A DNA stretch of 52,945 nt from Planctomycetota bacterium. Its GTDB lineage: Bacteria > Planctomycetota > Phycisphaerae > UBA1845 > UTPLA1. This document shows, one piece after another, positions 17,187 to 25,555 of this stretch. Position 1 is the first letter of the stretch. Every line of letters starts with the position of its first letter. The notes under the pieces were generated by a model. The model had not been told where the DNA came from, ran no database searches, and worked only from the letters and a program-made list of their open reading frames with translations. The stretch is taken from assembly GCA_016235815.1 (NCBI GenBank), contig JACRIM010000057.1, positions 1 through 52,945 of the forward strand, read 5' to 3'. Made by a program: the position numbers and the translations under genes.

Positions 17187-17663
17187 ATGGCCAATCGAAT
17201 AAAAGTCAGAGTGGGTGACAGCGAGATTGAACTTGAGGGCGACGCGAAATTCATCGAAAGCCAGCTCACAAAGTTTTATCAAAAGATTGGGACACAACAA
17301 CCAAATGACTCATTGAGAACCTCTATCGCCACGGATTCAGTGCAATCCAGAGTGAAGGCGGCCACGCCAACAAAAGAAATGTCGCCCGCAGAATTTCTTC
17401 GTCGTGTTGCGCCAAGGGGGGGGACTGAGCAATTGCTCGCGCTTGCCCATTTCCTTGAGCAAAACCGCGACGCGAAGGATTTTTCACAACAAGAAGTACG
17501 AACCCTTTGCGGTGAGGCCAAATTAAAAAACCTTCACGGCCAGTATTTCGTCCTAGCTGTTCAACAGGGCCTGCTTCGCTCAACTGCTAAGAGCCGGTAC
17601 GCACTTACGCTTACAGGTGAAGATGCGGTATCAAAAATGATCGCTCGTAGCCAGGGTGACTGA
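17187..17663 (+). CDS. Winged-helix-like protein, first gene of the HEPN operon
   Basis: A 158-residue protein I do not recognise. The first 35 residues (IKVRVGDSEIELEGDAKFIESQL) form a small beta-helix motif I have seen at the start of uncharacterised proteins. Residues 68-150 look like a winged helix: a helix after FSQQEVRTLCGEAKL, LHGQYFVLAVQQGLL, then RYALTLTGEDAV as the wing. An AAGGGA element lies about 11 bases before the ATG. It is 6 bases upstream of the HEPN gene, so the two are probably made together as antitoxin/toxin, sensor/effector or complex partners. Confidence 0.6.
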   Translation: MANRIKVRVGDSEIELEGDAKFIESQLTKFYQKIGTQQPNDSLRTSIATDSVQSRVKAATPTKEMSPAEFLRRVAPRGGTEQLLALAHFLEQNRDAKDFSQQEVRTLCGEAKLKNLHGQYFVLAVQQGLLRSTAKSRYALTLTGEDAVSKMIARSQGD

Positions 17664-17669
17664 GAAAGT

Positions 17670-18428
17670 ATGGACCTTGCCGCCTTCATTCAATCGCTGC
17701 CCGGGTTTTCCGAGAAGGCAGTACGAAGTCGTATTCTGCTGGTCGCATATGGACTTCAGCAAGAGGGTACCATTGAGTTTAGTGCAGATGAACTAAAACG
17801 TGCGTTTCAGAGAGCACGCCTACCCAGTATTGCCTCTCTGGCCTCATTCCTCCCGGAACTTTGTAGGGGCAATACAGCACCACTTCTAACCACACCAGAG
17901 GGCCGTTATGTACTTTCCTTAGATGGTCGTTCCGAGATTGAAATCTATATGGACGCGGTCGCTGGAATAAGACCAGCGAAGGAGGCCCTGCTTGCACTGG
18001 CGGCTCGAATCACTGATGCTGCAGAACGTCGCTTCTTAAACGAGGCATTTAGATGCCTACAAGCTGGCGCGCCACGCGGCGCAATTGTGATGACTTGGGC
18101 GTTAACAGTAGATCACTTACAAAACCACGTCCTTATACACCATACTAGTGCCTTTAACAATTCGCTTAAAGCAAGGAGCGATCAAAACAAGCATGTTATT
18201 ATCGCGATTAAGGACGACTTCGAGAAGATTACTAAGGAGGTCGTATTCATTGAAGTGCTTCGCAGTGCAAACATAATTACTAATGACGTTCGAAAGATCT
18301 TGGACACTCAACTCGGCTTCCGGAATACCTCGGCACATCCATCCACAGTGGACGTCCCAGAAAGCAAGGTAGTTGGAGCAATAGAAGATTTGGTGATAAA
18401 CGTAATCCTTAAGTACAAAAACGGATAG
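17670..18428 (+). CDS. HEPN-like domain protein
   Basis: A 252-residue protein. The N-terminal ~90 residues resemble a winged helix (SADELKRAFQRARLPSIASLASFL; ending TTPEGRYVLSLDGR). The C-terminal ~150 residues are helical with HEPN-family marks: FLNEAFRCLQAGAPRGAIVMTWALTVDHL and the RNase-type motif RNTSAH in LGFRNTSAHPST, matching Rx4-6H. HEPN proteins often act as RNases in toxin-antitoxin, CRISPR and abortive-infection systems. It follows the wHTH gene by 6 bases and faces away from the DUF4062-MazG gene. Base composition is AT-rich relative to the flanks, as expected for an acquired unit. Confidence 0.68.
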   Translation: MDLAAFIQSLPGFSEKAVRSRILLVAYGLQQEGTIEFSADELKRAFQRARLPSIASLASFLPELCRGNTAPLLTTPEGRYVLSLDGRSEIEIYMDAVAGIRPAKEALLALAARITDAAERRFLNEAFRCLQAGAPRGAIVMTWALTVDHLQNHVLIHHTSAFNNSLKARSDQNKHVIIAIKDDFEKITKEVVFIEVLRSANIITNDVRKILDTQLGFRNTSAHPSTVDVPESKVVGAIEDLVINVILKYKNG

Positions 18429-18751
18429 AGATCGTATGCGCACATGAATGACTTTAAGTCCGTTGCCAAACAGCCTCGGAAAGAGGCGGGAACGAGTGTG
18501 GAAATTGACGGTAGGAACAAGGAAGGGAGTGGGACGAGAATCGCCCTACTTCAGTTTGGGGCTCTGAACGAAGAAAGGGTTGCCGATGGGGTGCGCGCGA
18601 AGTTTTGAGAGAGCCATTACCTCTGTGAGGTTGATCATGATGGTGGTGAAGTTCTTCCCAGGGTAGGGCCAAGGCTCAACCTTGGGCTGGATTCTTTTAA
18701 CCCGTTGGGGGTTGCGGGGATGAAGGCGTCTCTCGTCAGCGCATCGCCGCC
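18429..18751. other. Gene-free right edge of the island
   Basis: No credible gene in 323 bases. The segment 18560-18720 (with CTCAACCTTGGGCTGG and TTTTAACCCGTTGGGG) resembles, from memory, an interspersed planctomycete/verrucomicrobial sequence; it could be a dispersed repeat. I could not test copy number. Confidence 0.35.
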
Positions 18752-19396
18752 CTACTCCGTGCTACTCGCCACCGGATTCTCCGTGGTCGAGGCGCTCACG
18801 CCGATCAGCCGGATGTTGTTACATCGATCCTGCCCGTCGAAGCGCAGCACGCAATAGCGCGCCCCGCGGGAGTTCGTCCAGTTGCGGATGTCATACACCC
18901 GCAGGACCTCGCCGGAATCCCGGTTGCGCAGCGTGGCCAGCGGTTCCTTCAATTCGGCATCGCGCCTGCATTCGGCCGGCGACTTGCCCATGACCTTGGA
19001 CTTGATGGCCGCCGTCTTGATGACATCTTCGACGCCGTCGATGTTTCGCTTGACCCGGGAGAGGGCGACGAGCTTTCCGCTTCGCGACTCGACGGCCCAA
19101 TTCTGCGAGTTCAACAGATCGCCCTTGACCGGGTAGGTAATCAACTCGCGGTTGGCATCGTCGGCATAGACCAGCGTCTCTTCGCGGGCACCGAACATTT
19201 CGTCGGCGGCCGCGACCGGCTGGTTAAAGAGTTTCTCCTGTCGTTTCTTCACGTCGGAGTCGTTGATCGCGTCGCCAATGGCCATGGACGCCAGACTGAC
19301 CGGGTGCAGCCGGCAACCGGCCGACACCGAAAGAAGCAGCCCGCACGCCAGAAGTTGGAGAGGCCACGCGCCGCGCACCGATCGTTGATACGTCAT
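18752..19396 (-). CDS. Hypothetical lipoprotein
   Basis: A 214-residue predicted lipoprotein. The ATG at 19396 is preceded by AAGGA 8 bases upstream; the open frame extends to 19525 but without a ribosome site. The signal peptide has hydrophobic core LQLLACGLLLSVSAGC with lipobox SAGC. The mature part is charged and includes VIKTAAIKSKVMGKSPAECRRDAEL and a C-terminal part with CVLRFDGQDRCNNIRLIGVSA, whose two Cys could pair. No family recognised. It stands alone, oriented away from the helicase gene. Confidence 0.65.
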   Translation of the reverse strand: MTYQRSVRGAWPLQLLACGLLLSVSAGCRLHPVSLASMAIGDAINDSDVKKRQEKLFNQPVAAADEMFGAREETLVYADDANRELITYPVKGDLLNSQNWAVESRSGKLVALSRVKRNIDGVEDVIKTAAIKSKVMGKSPAECRRDAELKEPLATLRNRDSGEVLRVYDIRNWTNSRGARYCVLRFDGQDRCNNIRLIGVSASTTENPVASSTE

Positions 19397-19808
19397 GATT
19401 GAATCCTTCGATCCCGACAGGTTTCGGTCCGCGCGGGGCGGTCGATCCGCCTCTTGAGCAGCGAGGGCCGGCGGCATCTTACTGGTTGCGGGTGGATTTG
19501 CGCGGGCGTCAGCGGGCCGATCCATGCGTTGGCACGTTCATGAAACGACCTCGCTATCTGTAGAAACCGCTCCCTCGCGGTCCCGCCAAGGCGGATCTTC
19601 GACGCGGCTCTGTTAAGACCGCGCGACGAGGACTGTGCGGCGTTGAATGGACAGCCGGCGGACTTCCCGCTATGATGGAGTTCGATTTGATGAGGCAGGA
19701 AGCCGTCGGATAATCGCCTTGGTTCGATGACTTTTGAGGGACGCGACTCCGCGTCCGAGACATTTGACGGCGCGTTCCACTTCCATCTCCAACTCCACAG
19801 GACCTTTC
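19397..19808. promoter_or_regulatory. Divergent region and helicase leader
   Basis: Over 400 bases between the lipoprotein start and the helicase start with no gene. The last part would be the helicase mRNA leader and contains a perfect hairpin: GGACGCG (19739-19745), loop ACTC, CGCGTCC (19750-19756), 53 bases before the ATG. Structured leaders are common in DEAD-box helicase genes, so this may be an autoregulatory or cold-response element. Confidence 0.3.
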
Positions 19809-21365
19809 ATGAGTTTTGCTGACCTCGGGCTTTCCGAGCCTATCCTTCGTGCCATCGCTGCCGAAGGCTACACCACCCCCACCCCCATCCAAACCCAAGC
19901 CATTCCACACGTCCTCGCCGGCCGCGATCTGCTCGGCTGCGCCCAAACCGGCACGGGCAAGACGGCCGCCTTCGCCCTGCCGATGCTGCACCGCCTGCAC
20001 CACACCGGCGGCGGACACCGCAAGGTCCGCACGATCCGCGCCCTGGTGCTCTCCCCCACGCGCGAGCTGGCCTCGCAGATCGGCGAGAGCTTTCAGGCCT
20101 ACGGTCGCCACACCGGCCTTAAGAAATATGTGATCTACGGCGGCGTCGGCCAGAACCCGCAGGTCGATGCGCTCCACAACGGGACCGACATCCTCGTGGC
20201 CACGCCGGGCCGCCTGCTCGATCTGATGAATCAGGGCCACGTCGATCTACGCGCGGTGGAGATCTTCGTGCTCGATGAGGCCGACCGGATGCTGGACATG
20301 GGCTTCATCAACGACATCCGCAAGATCGTGGCCAAGGTGCCCACGGCGCGGCAGACGCTCTTTTTCTCCGCCACCATGCCGGCCGACATTCGCAAGCTGG
20401 CCGACAGCATTCTGAAGAAGCCGGTCAGCGTGCAGGTCGCTCCGGAATCGGCCGCGGCCGACAACGTCGAGCAGTCGGTCTATCACCTGAAGCGCAAGGA
20501 CAAGCCGGCGCTCTTGGCGCACCTCTTGCGAGATGCGAAGTTCTTCCGATCGCTGGTCTTCACCCGCACCAAGAGCGGTGCGAATCGCGTAGTGCGCTAC
20601 CTTGACCAGGCCGGCATTGCCAGTGAGGCGATCCACGGAAACAAGAGCCAGAGCGCCCGCATGAGGGCCATTGAGAATTTCAAGACCAGCAAGACGCATG
20701 TGCTAGTCGCGACGGACATCGCGGCGCGCGGGCTGGATATTGATGACATCTCGCACGTCGTGAACTTCGACATTCCGAACGTGCCGGAGACCTATGTGCA
20801 TCGCATCGGCCGCACGGCGCGGGCCGGCGCATCGGGCGTGGCGGTGTCATTCTGCGATTCGCTGGAGCGATCGCATCTCAGGGCGATTGAGCGACTCATC
20901 CGCAAAACCATCACGGTGAACACCGAGCACCCCGAGTATCCGGAGGTGGCCGATTCGCATGAGCATTTCGATCGATCGGTGCAATCACCGCCGCATCGGC
21001 CGAACCGACCGAAGCAGGCGCATGGTCAGTCGCGCGCACATGCGTCGACGCCAAGCCACCGCGCGCCGGCGGCACGACGGAATCAACCATCGCACAGCAA
21101 GCAAGGCAACGTTCACATCCATCAGGAACGTAGCGAAGTGGTTCGGCACGGCCAGCGCGATCAACAGTCACGCCCCGCAGCATCCAAGAATCGTGGGGCG
21201 ACGCCGAATCGAGATTCGAATCAGCGACCCGCTGCGCACGGCGGCCAACAGGGTCGCTCTCATGCCAAGCCGGGGTCGTCTACCGGTGGCGCTGGACACC
21301 AATCGGGCGGGCGACGGCGCAACCGGCGTCGGCGAAGCGGGCGCGGCGCGGGGCCGCGCCGATAG
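19809..21365 (+). CDS. DEAD-box ATP-dependent RNA helicase (RhlE group)
   Basis: A 518-residue RNA helicase. The Q-motif region ([26 protein letters not shown]), motif I AQTGTGKT, Ia [55 protein letters not shown] and [12 protein letters not shown] are all present. The last ~135 residues are a low-complexity tail rich in His, Arg, Gln and Ser, probably disordered and RNA-binding; RhlE proteins vary in such tails. The start is ATG 19809, with AGGA 8 bases upstream, not the earlier ATG at 19734. Likely roles are ribosome assembly and RNA turnover. Confidence 0.95.
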   Translation: MSFADLGLSEPILRAIAAEGYTTPTPIQTQAIPHVLAGRDLLGCAQTGTGKTAAFALPMLHRLHHTGGGHRKVRTIRALVLSPTRELASQIGESFQAYGRHTGLKKYVIYGGVGQNPQVDALHNGTDILVATPGRLLDLMNQGHVDLRAVEIFVLDEADRMLDMGFINDIRKIVAKVPTARQTLFFSATMPADIRKLADSILKKPVSVQVAPESAAADNVEQSVYHLKRKDKPALLAHLLRDAKFFRSLVFTRTKSGANRVVRYLDQAGIASEAIHGNKSQSARMRAIENFKTSKTHVLVATDIAARGLDIDDISHVVNFDIPNVPETYVHRIGRTARAGASGVAVSFCDSLERSHLRAIERLIRKTITVNTEHPEYPEVADSHEHFDRSVQSPPHRPNRPKQAHGQSRAHASTPSHRAPAARRNQPSHSKQGNVHIHQERSEVVRHGQRDQQSRPAASKNRGATPNRDSNQRPAAHGGQQGRSHAKPGSSTGGAGHQSGGRRRNRRRRSGRGAGPRR

Positions 21366-21445
21366 ACTGTCACCGACCGTGCACGGCCTGAAAAATCTCT
21401 CAATTGCTGATTTGGTTGAGATGCGGCAGGCGCATGCCCGCCGGA

Positions 21446-21880
21446 CTAGCAGGCGCCCTGCATATACTCATGCATGTAGCGAATCGTTTCTTCCTGGTCC
21501 TGAATTTCACGGGCGAGAATGTCGCCGGATGAAATCATGCCGCGAAGTTCGCCATTCTCGATCACGGGCAAGTGCCGCAACCGGTGCTTGGTCATGATAG
21601 TGCGGCAGCCTTCGATCGTGGCATCCGGCTCGCAGAACGCGACCTTGTCGGTCATGACATCCTCGACCAGTGTGCTGTCCGGGTCGCGGCGAACAGCCAC
21701 GACGCGGTTCATCAAATCGCGCTCGGTAAAGATGCCGACGATGTCGTCGCCGTCCATCACGAGCAAAGCCCCGATGCGGTGCTGGTGCATCTGCATGGTT
21801 GCTTCATAAACCGTCGCGTCGCGCGCGATGGCGGCCACCTGGTTGTTCTTACGTCGCAGGATGTCGCGGACCAGAGACAT
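21446..21880 (-). CDS. Tandem CBS-domain protein
   Basis: A 144-residue protein with two CBS motifs. The first includes VYEATMQMHQHRIGALLVMDGDDIVGIFTERDLMNRV; the second includes MTDKVAFCEPDATIEGCRTIMTKHRLRHLPVIENGELRGMISSGDIL. Paired CBS motifs bind adenosyl nucleotides and sense energy state or SAM. No catalytic domain is attached, so it is a free regulatory module. GGAGG lies 8 bases before the ATG at 21880, which is preferred to the frame opening at 21946. It converges with the helicase gene. Confidence 0.92.
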   Translation of the reverse strand: MSLVRDILRRKNNQVAAIARDATVYEATMQMHQHRIGALLVMDGDDIVGIFTERDLMNRVVAVRRDPDSTLVEDVMTDKVAFCEPDATIEGCRTIMTKHRLRHLPVIENGELRGMISSGDILAREIQDQEETIRYMHEYMQGAC

Positions 21881-22269
21881 GGTTCGGTCCTCCAAACAGA
21901 GTTTTCCAAAGCCCACCGCCCCAGCCCATGAGATAAATTGTAACATCGGCGCCGGCCGTTCAACAAAAAAACAGAGGAAGTTGTCTAAGAATATTGGGAA
22001 CTTGAGGCCTCGTGCATTATTTCACAAGGCCGTTGCGTGGCTGCCGGGCGATAAGTTTGCGAATTATTTCCCAAGCAACCGGTCAAAAAAAAAGAAAGCG
22101 TCGAACTCCGCAAGGGAAGGTTCGACGCTTTCCGGAGGGGAAAGAAGCCGTGCTTCAAACCGGCTCCTGAATGATTACTCGCAATCCTTCGCGATCACTC
22201 TTTCCTCCACTCTCACCCGGTGCATGGGGTCGCCGGGCCGATTCGCCCGGCGCGATTCCCTTCCCGTCC
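21881..22269. other. Intergenic region holding the nrdJ terminator
   Basis: Between the CBS gene start and the nrdJ stop. Apart from the terminator at 22085-22132 and a possible upstream region for the CBS gene, nothing is seen. Confidence 0.5.
22085..22132 (-). terminator. Rho-independent terminator of nrdJ
   Basis: On the minus strand GAAAGCGTCGAAC, a 13-base loop, GTTCGACGCTTTC (13-base perfect stem, 22132-22120 and 22106-22094), followed by nine Ts (22093-22085). Strong and correctly oriented for the upstream ribonucleotide reductase gene. Confidence 0.92.
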
Positions 22270-24897
22270 TCAGCACTGGGCAAATCCGCAGCCGTGACAC
22301 TTCACGCAGCCTTCACCCATGTCGAGATCGCCGCCGCATTCGGGGCACTTCACGGCATAGCTCGTGCGTGAGGATATCCGCGCGGCCGGATCAATCAAGC
22401 GATTTTTTGCGGATTCGAGGGTGACGTCGGAATCTTCGCCGTGGCCGTTGCCGTTCGAAGGTACGTTCGGATTCTCGCGCTCAAGCTGCGCAGGGTCGAT
22501 CTCGCCGAGGAGGATCGCCCGCAGGCCGTGTCGCTCTTTGGCACGGACGTAGCGCTTCAGGGCGTGGGCCAGGCCGTCGCCGAGCGACATGATTCGCCCA
22601 TGACGCGTCGGAATCTGCAGCGATGAACCGATGCCGGCCAGTTGCTTGATGACATGGTTCAGCGCGCCGCCGGCACGGAGCCAGAGGCTGATCATCCGGC
22701 AGATGGCTTCCAGATCGCTGTTGGCGATGTCGCCGCCCTTGCCGAGCTGGGCAAACACTTCCAACTCGCGCTCTTCCGTCGGATCGACTGTGATCTGAAT
22801 GTGCATGTTTCCGAAGGGCGTCTGCTGGCGAATGCGAATGCCGCTGGTGATGGCGGGCAGCTCCCGAGGGTTCAGGGTCGGCACCGTCTTCACTTCGGTG
22901 ATGCGCTCGCCAAAGAGATTCGTCTCGGTGGTGATGCGCGGCTTGGAGGGTTCGGGCGTGACGGCGATCGGGTCGGCCGGCTTGGCGGTCATTTCCTTGT
23001 GCTTCTTCTCCGAATCGGCGAGGGCCATCGGCTGGCAGGAGCGGCAACCGTCGCGATAGACGGTGACACCCTTGCAGCGAAGGTCGTAGGCCATGCGATA
23101 GATTTTCTCCACGTCGCCCGGCGAGGCGTCGTGCGAGAAGTTGATCGTCTTGCTGATGGAAGAATCGCAGTGCTTCTGGAAGGCGGCCTGCATCCGGACA
23201 TGCCAATCCGGCTGAATATCGTGGGCGCAGACGAAGACGTGGCGAACGTCGTCGGGAACGCCCGAAAGATGAGCGAGGGTGCCTTCCTTGGCGATCTGCT
23301 CCATCAGACCCTCGCTGTGGAAGTTTCGTGATTTCGCGACCTGCTCGAAGGTCTCGTTGATTTCGACCATCGGGGCCTTGCCTTCGTCCTGGCCCTTCAG
23401 CACGTTTCGGAAGAAGGCCAGCGAGAAGAGCGGCTCAATGCCGCCGGAGCAGTCGGCGATGATGCTGATTGTGCCGGTCGGGGCGACCGTGGTTGTGCAT
23501 GCGTTTCGCATCGGGCGATGCTGCTCGGTATCCCACGTGCTGCCCTTCCAGTTCGGGAAGTTGCCGCGCTCGCGGGCCAGCTTCTCTGAATAATTATGGG
23601 CCTCATCGTTGAGGAACTTCATGAAACGCTCGCCCCACGCGACACCCTCGTCGGAGTTGTAGCGAACGTTGAGCTTGAACAACGCATCGGCAAAACCCAT
23701 CACGCCGAGGCCGATCTTGCGGTTGGCCTTGCAAATGCGGTCGATCTCGGGGAGTGGGTAGTTGTTCGCATCGATGACGTTGTCAAGGAAACGCGTCGAC
23801 TCGTGAACCGTCTCGCGGAGTGCATCCCAATCGACTTCGGCCTCCGGCGTACACGGGTTCGAGACGAACAGGCCAAGATTCACGCTTCCAAGATTGCACG
23901 CTTCGTACGGAAGCAACGGTTGCTCGCCGCAGGGGTTCGTCGCCTCCATGCGGCCGACGTGCGGCGTGGGGTTCGCCTGATTGATGCGATCAATAAAGAC
24001 GACGCCCGGCTCGCCCGTCTGCCAGGCGTGCTTGACGATGACATCCCAGACTTCCTGCCGTGAGTACACCGGAGTGAGGCCGTCATATTTCTCAACCGGG
24101 ATCAGCTCCTTCACCTGATAAGTGGCGATGTCCACGCTCTTGGGAATGTAGAACTCGACGCCGTTGCGCGGATTACGCGTCAGGTGCGGGCTGTTCGGCG
24201 CGGCGAGGAAGGCCTGCATCCACTCGTCCGTCACCTTCACCGAGATGTTGTAATTCGTGAATTGGGTGAGGTCCTGTTTGGCGTAGAGGAACTTCACAAT
24301 GTCGGGGTGATGGATATACATCATGCCCATGTTCGCGCCGCGACGAAATGCACCCTGCTGGATGGCGTTGGTCGCCTCGCTGAAGGCCCGCCAGAAGCTG
24401 ATAGGCCCGCTGGTCGTGCCGCCGCTCGATTTGATGTAATCGCCGGTGGGTCGGAGTTCGTCAAAGGCGAACCCCGTTCCGCCGCCGGCCTTTTGAATAA
24501 GCGCGGTGTGCTTGATGGAGTCGAAGATGCCGTCGATGGAGTCGGGGACCGGAAGAACGAAGCACGCGCTCAACATGCCCATGCTTCGCCCCGCGTTCAT
24601 CAGGGTCGGGCTGTTCGGCATGAACTTGCGGCTGGTCATGAGCCGCTTGAATCGGGATTGCCACTCATGACGCGTCGCAAGATCGGCGCCATACTGCGTC
24701 TCGATCTCGGCGATGACGCGGGCCACGCGTTCAAAAAGATCATCGGGGGTCTCGATGCATTGCCCGGCCTCGTTCTTGTCCAAGTAACGGGCGCGCAGGA
24801 CGCGCACGGCGTTTTCGGTAAGTGCGTGAGCACCGTAGCGCGAACTCTTTTCGACATCCGTGTCGGCAAAGGACATTCGATCCGTCGTCGTAACCAT
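22270..24897 (-). CDS. nrdJ: Adenosylcobalamin-dependent (class II) ribonucleotide reductase
   Basis: An 875-residue class II RNR that makes deoxyribonucleotides using B12, without oxygen dependence. Marks: MLSACFVLPVPDS with the N-terminal redox Cys; GGGTGFAFDELRP; NPCGEQPLLPYEACNLGSVNL with the radical Cys; PTGTISIIADCSGGIEP; a TSCPD domain (TPFGNMHIQITVD...LGKGG) near residue 690; and a C-terminal zinc ribbon CPECGG...CVKCHGCGFAQC. ATG 24897 is used: AAGGAG lies 13 bases upstream, a long gap, and ATG 24876 is possible. A dedicated promoter with NrdR-like boxes lies about 280 bases upstream and a terminator follows, so the gene is a single-gene unit. Confidence 0.96.
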   Translation of the reverse strand: MVTTTDRMSFADTDVEKSSRYGAHALTENAVRVLRARYLDKNEAGQCIETPDDLFERVARVIAEIETQYGADLATRHEWQSRFKRLMTSRKFMPNSPTLMNAGRSMGMLSACFVLPVPDSIDGIFDSIKHTALIQKAGGGTGFAFDELRPTGDYIKSSGGTTSGPISFWRAFSEATNAIQQGAFRRGANMGMMYIHHPDIVKFLYAKQDLTQFTNYNISVKVTDEWMQAFLAAPNSPHLTRNPRNGVEFYIPKSVDIATYQVKELIPVEKYDGLTPVYSRQEVWDVIVKHAWQTGEPGVVFIDRINQANPTPHVGRMEATNPCGEQPLLPYEACNLGSVNLGLFVSNPCTPEAEVDWDALRETVHESTRFLDNVIDANNYPLPEIDRICKANRKIGLGVMGFADALFKLNVRYNSDEGVAWGERFMKFLNDEAHNYSEKLARERGNFPNWKGSTWDTEQHRPMRNACTTTVAPTGTISIIADCSGGIEPLFSLAFFRNVLKGQDEGKAPMVEINETFEQVAKSRNFHSEGLMEQIAKEGTLAHLSGVPDDVRHVFVCAHDIQPDWHVRMQAAFQKHCDSSISKTINFSHDASPGDVEKIYRMAYDLRCKGVTVYRDGCRSCQPMALADSEKKHKEMTAKPADPIAVTPEPSKPRITTETNLFGERITEVKTVPTLNPRELPAITSGIRIRQQTPFGNMHIQITVDPTEERELEVFAQLGKGGDIANSDLEAICRMISLWLRAGGALNHVIKQLAGIGSSLQIPTRHGRIMSLGDGLAHALKRYVRAKERHGLRAILLGEIDPAQLERENPNVPSNGNGHGEDSDVTLESAKNRLIDPAARISSRTSYAVKCPECGGDLDMGEGCVKCHGCGFAQC

Positions 24898-25171
24898 GCG
24901 TACACCCGTCTCCTTCAAAACCGCGCGGTCAAATCGTAGCCCGACTGACAGCGCAACGAATAAGCAACCCGGCTCAGGCCTCATGCCTCGGCCGGAGGTA
25001 TTTCCAAAACGAACAGGTAGTTTTTGTTATCCACCACCCCCCGGAACGAGGGCGGCGTCGAAAGCCCAGCCCTCAGCCCGGGGTAATTGCAGACTCATCT
25101 GACACATCATCCATTCCGTAATCCTCTGCCGGAATGTGTTTCGGCCATGCTCAAGCAATCGCTTGAGTACA
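24898..25171 (-). promoter_or_regulatory. Long 5' leader of nrdJ mRNA
   Basis: From the predicted transcription start (about 25171) to the ATG there are about 275 untranslated bases. It contains a perfect 7-base hairpin, CTCAAGC / GCTTGAG with a 4-base loop (25150-25167). I looked for a cobalamin-riboswitch B12 box and did not see one. The leader's role is unknown. Confidence 0.4.
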
Positions 25172-25177
25172 GGAATC

Positions 25178-25206
25178 TAAATACCCCAAGATGTAGGGGC
25201 TGTCAA
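25178..25206 (-). promoter_or_regulatory. Promoter of nrdJ
   Basis: Minus strand: TTGACA (25206-25201, perfect -35), 17-base spacer, TATTTA (25183-25178, four of six). One NrdR-like box fills the spacer. Confidence 0.7.
25184..25199 (-). promoter_or_regulatory. NrdR-like box 1 (within promoter spacer)
   Basis: Reads CCCCAAGATGTAGGGG on the plus strand and fits the core CwAnATnTwG of the published NrdR box. It lies exactly between -35 and -10 of the nrdJ promoter, where binding by the NrdR repressor would block RNA polymerase. Confidence 0.6.
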
Positions 25207-25215
25207 AGGTTTCTT

Positions 25216-25231
25216 AACCAAAATATAGTAT
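25216..25231 (-). promoter_or_regulatory. NrdR-like box 2
   Basis: Reads AACCAAAATATAGTAT on the plus strand, also fitting CwAnATnTwG. It starts 32 bases from box 1, about three helical turns, the usual spacing of paired NrdR boxes. No nrdR gene is in the window. Confidence 0.6.
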
Positions 25232-25517
25232 GCGTGTATCTTCCGTCGTCGCCATGAATTGAGATCGAACCGTGAAAAAGTGTGCCGTTCCTGCTCAAAT
25301 CGTCCACAAGTTATGGGTCCATGCAGAGTTGTCTCGCCGTTGCAAATCAATTTCACTGGAGGTGGCCGTCCGGTGACAATTGCGCATGGCGAACCTGTGC
25401 GACCCTGTGATTTCATGCGTTCACGCCCCCCAACCGATCGGGCGGTGAAATCGCCTGTAATTACAGCGGTCCGGACGGGGTGGCCGATCCAGCGCGGATC
25501 AATTTTCGGGATTTTGC

Positions 25518-25545
25518 AAGGTATTTAACGTCCCTCAAATACCTT
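25518..25545 (+). promoter_or_regulatory. Inverted repeat before the methyltransferase gene
   Basis: AAGGTATTT (25518-25526), 10-base spacer, AAATACCTT (25537-25545): perfect 9-base arms ending 10 bases before the ATG at 25556. It could be an operator or an mRNA hairpin near the ribosome site. The rest of 25232-25517 shows nothing. Confidence 0.45.
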
Positions 25546-25555
25546 TGGTGATTCA

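Noticed and set aside
14621-18751. tRNA-Cys as an integration site with an att duplication
   Set aside because: No copy of the tRNA 3' end was found on the far side of the island and no integrase gene is present.
24898-25171. Cobalamin riboswitch upstream of nrdJ
   Set aside because: I looked for the B12 box and typical pairing and saw neither; the NrdR-like boxes explain regulation better.
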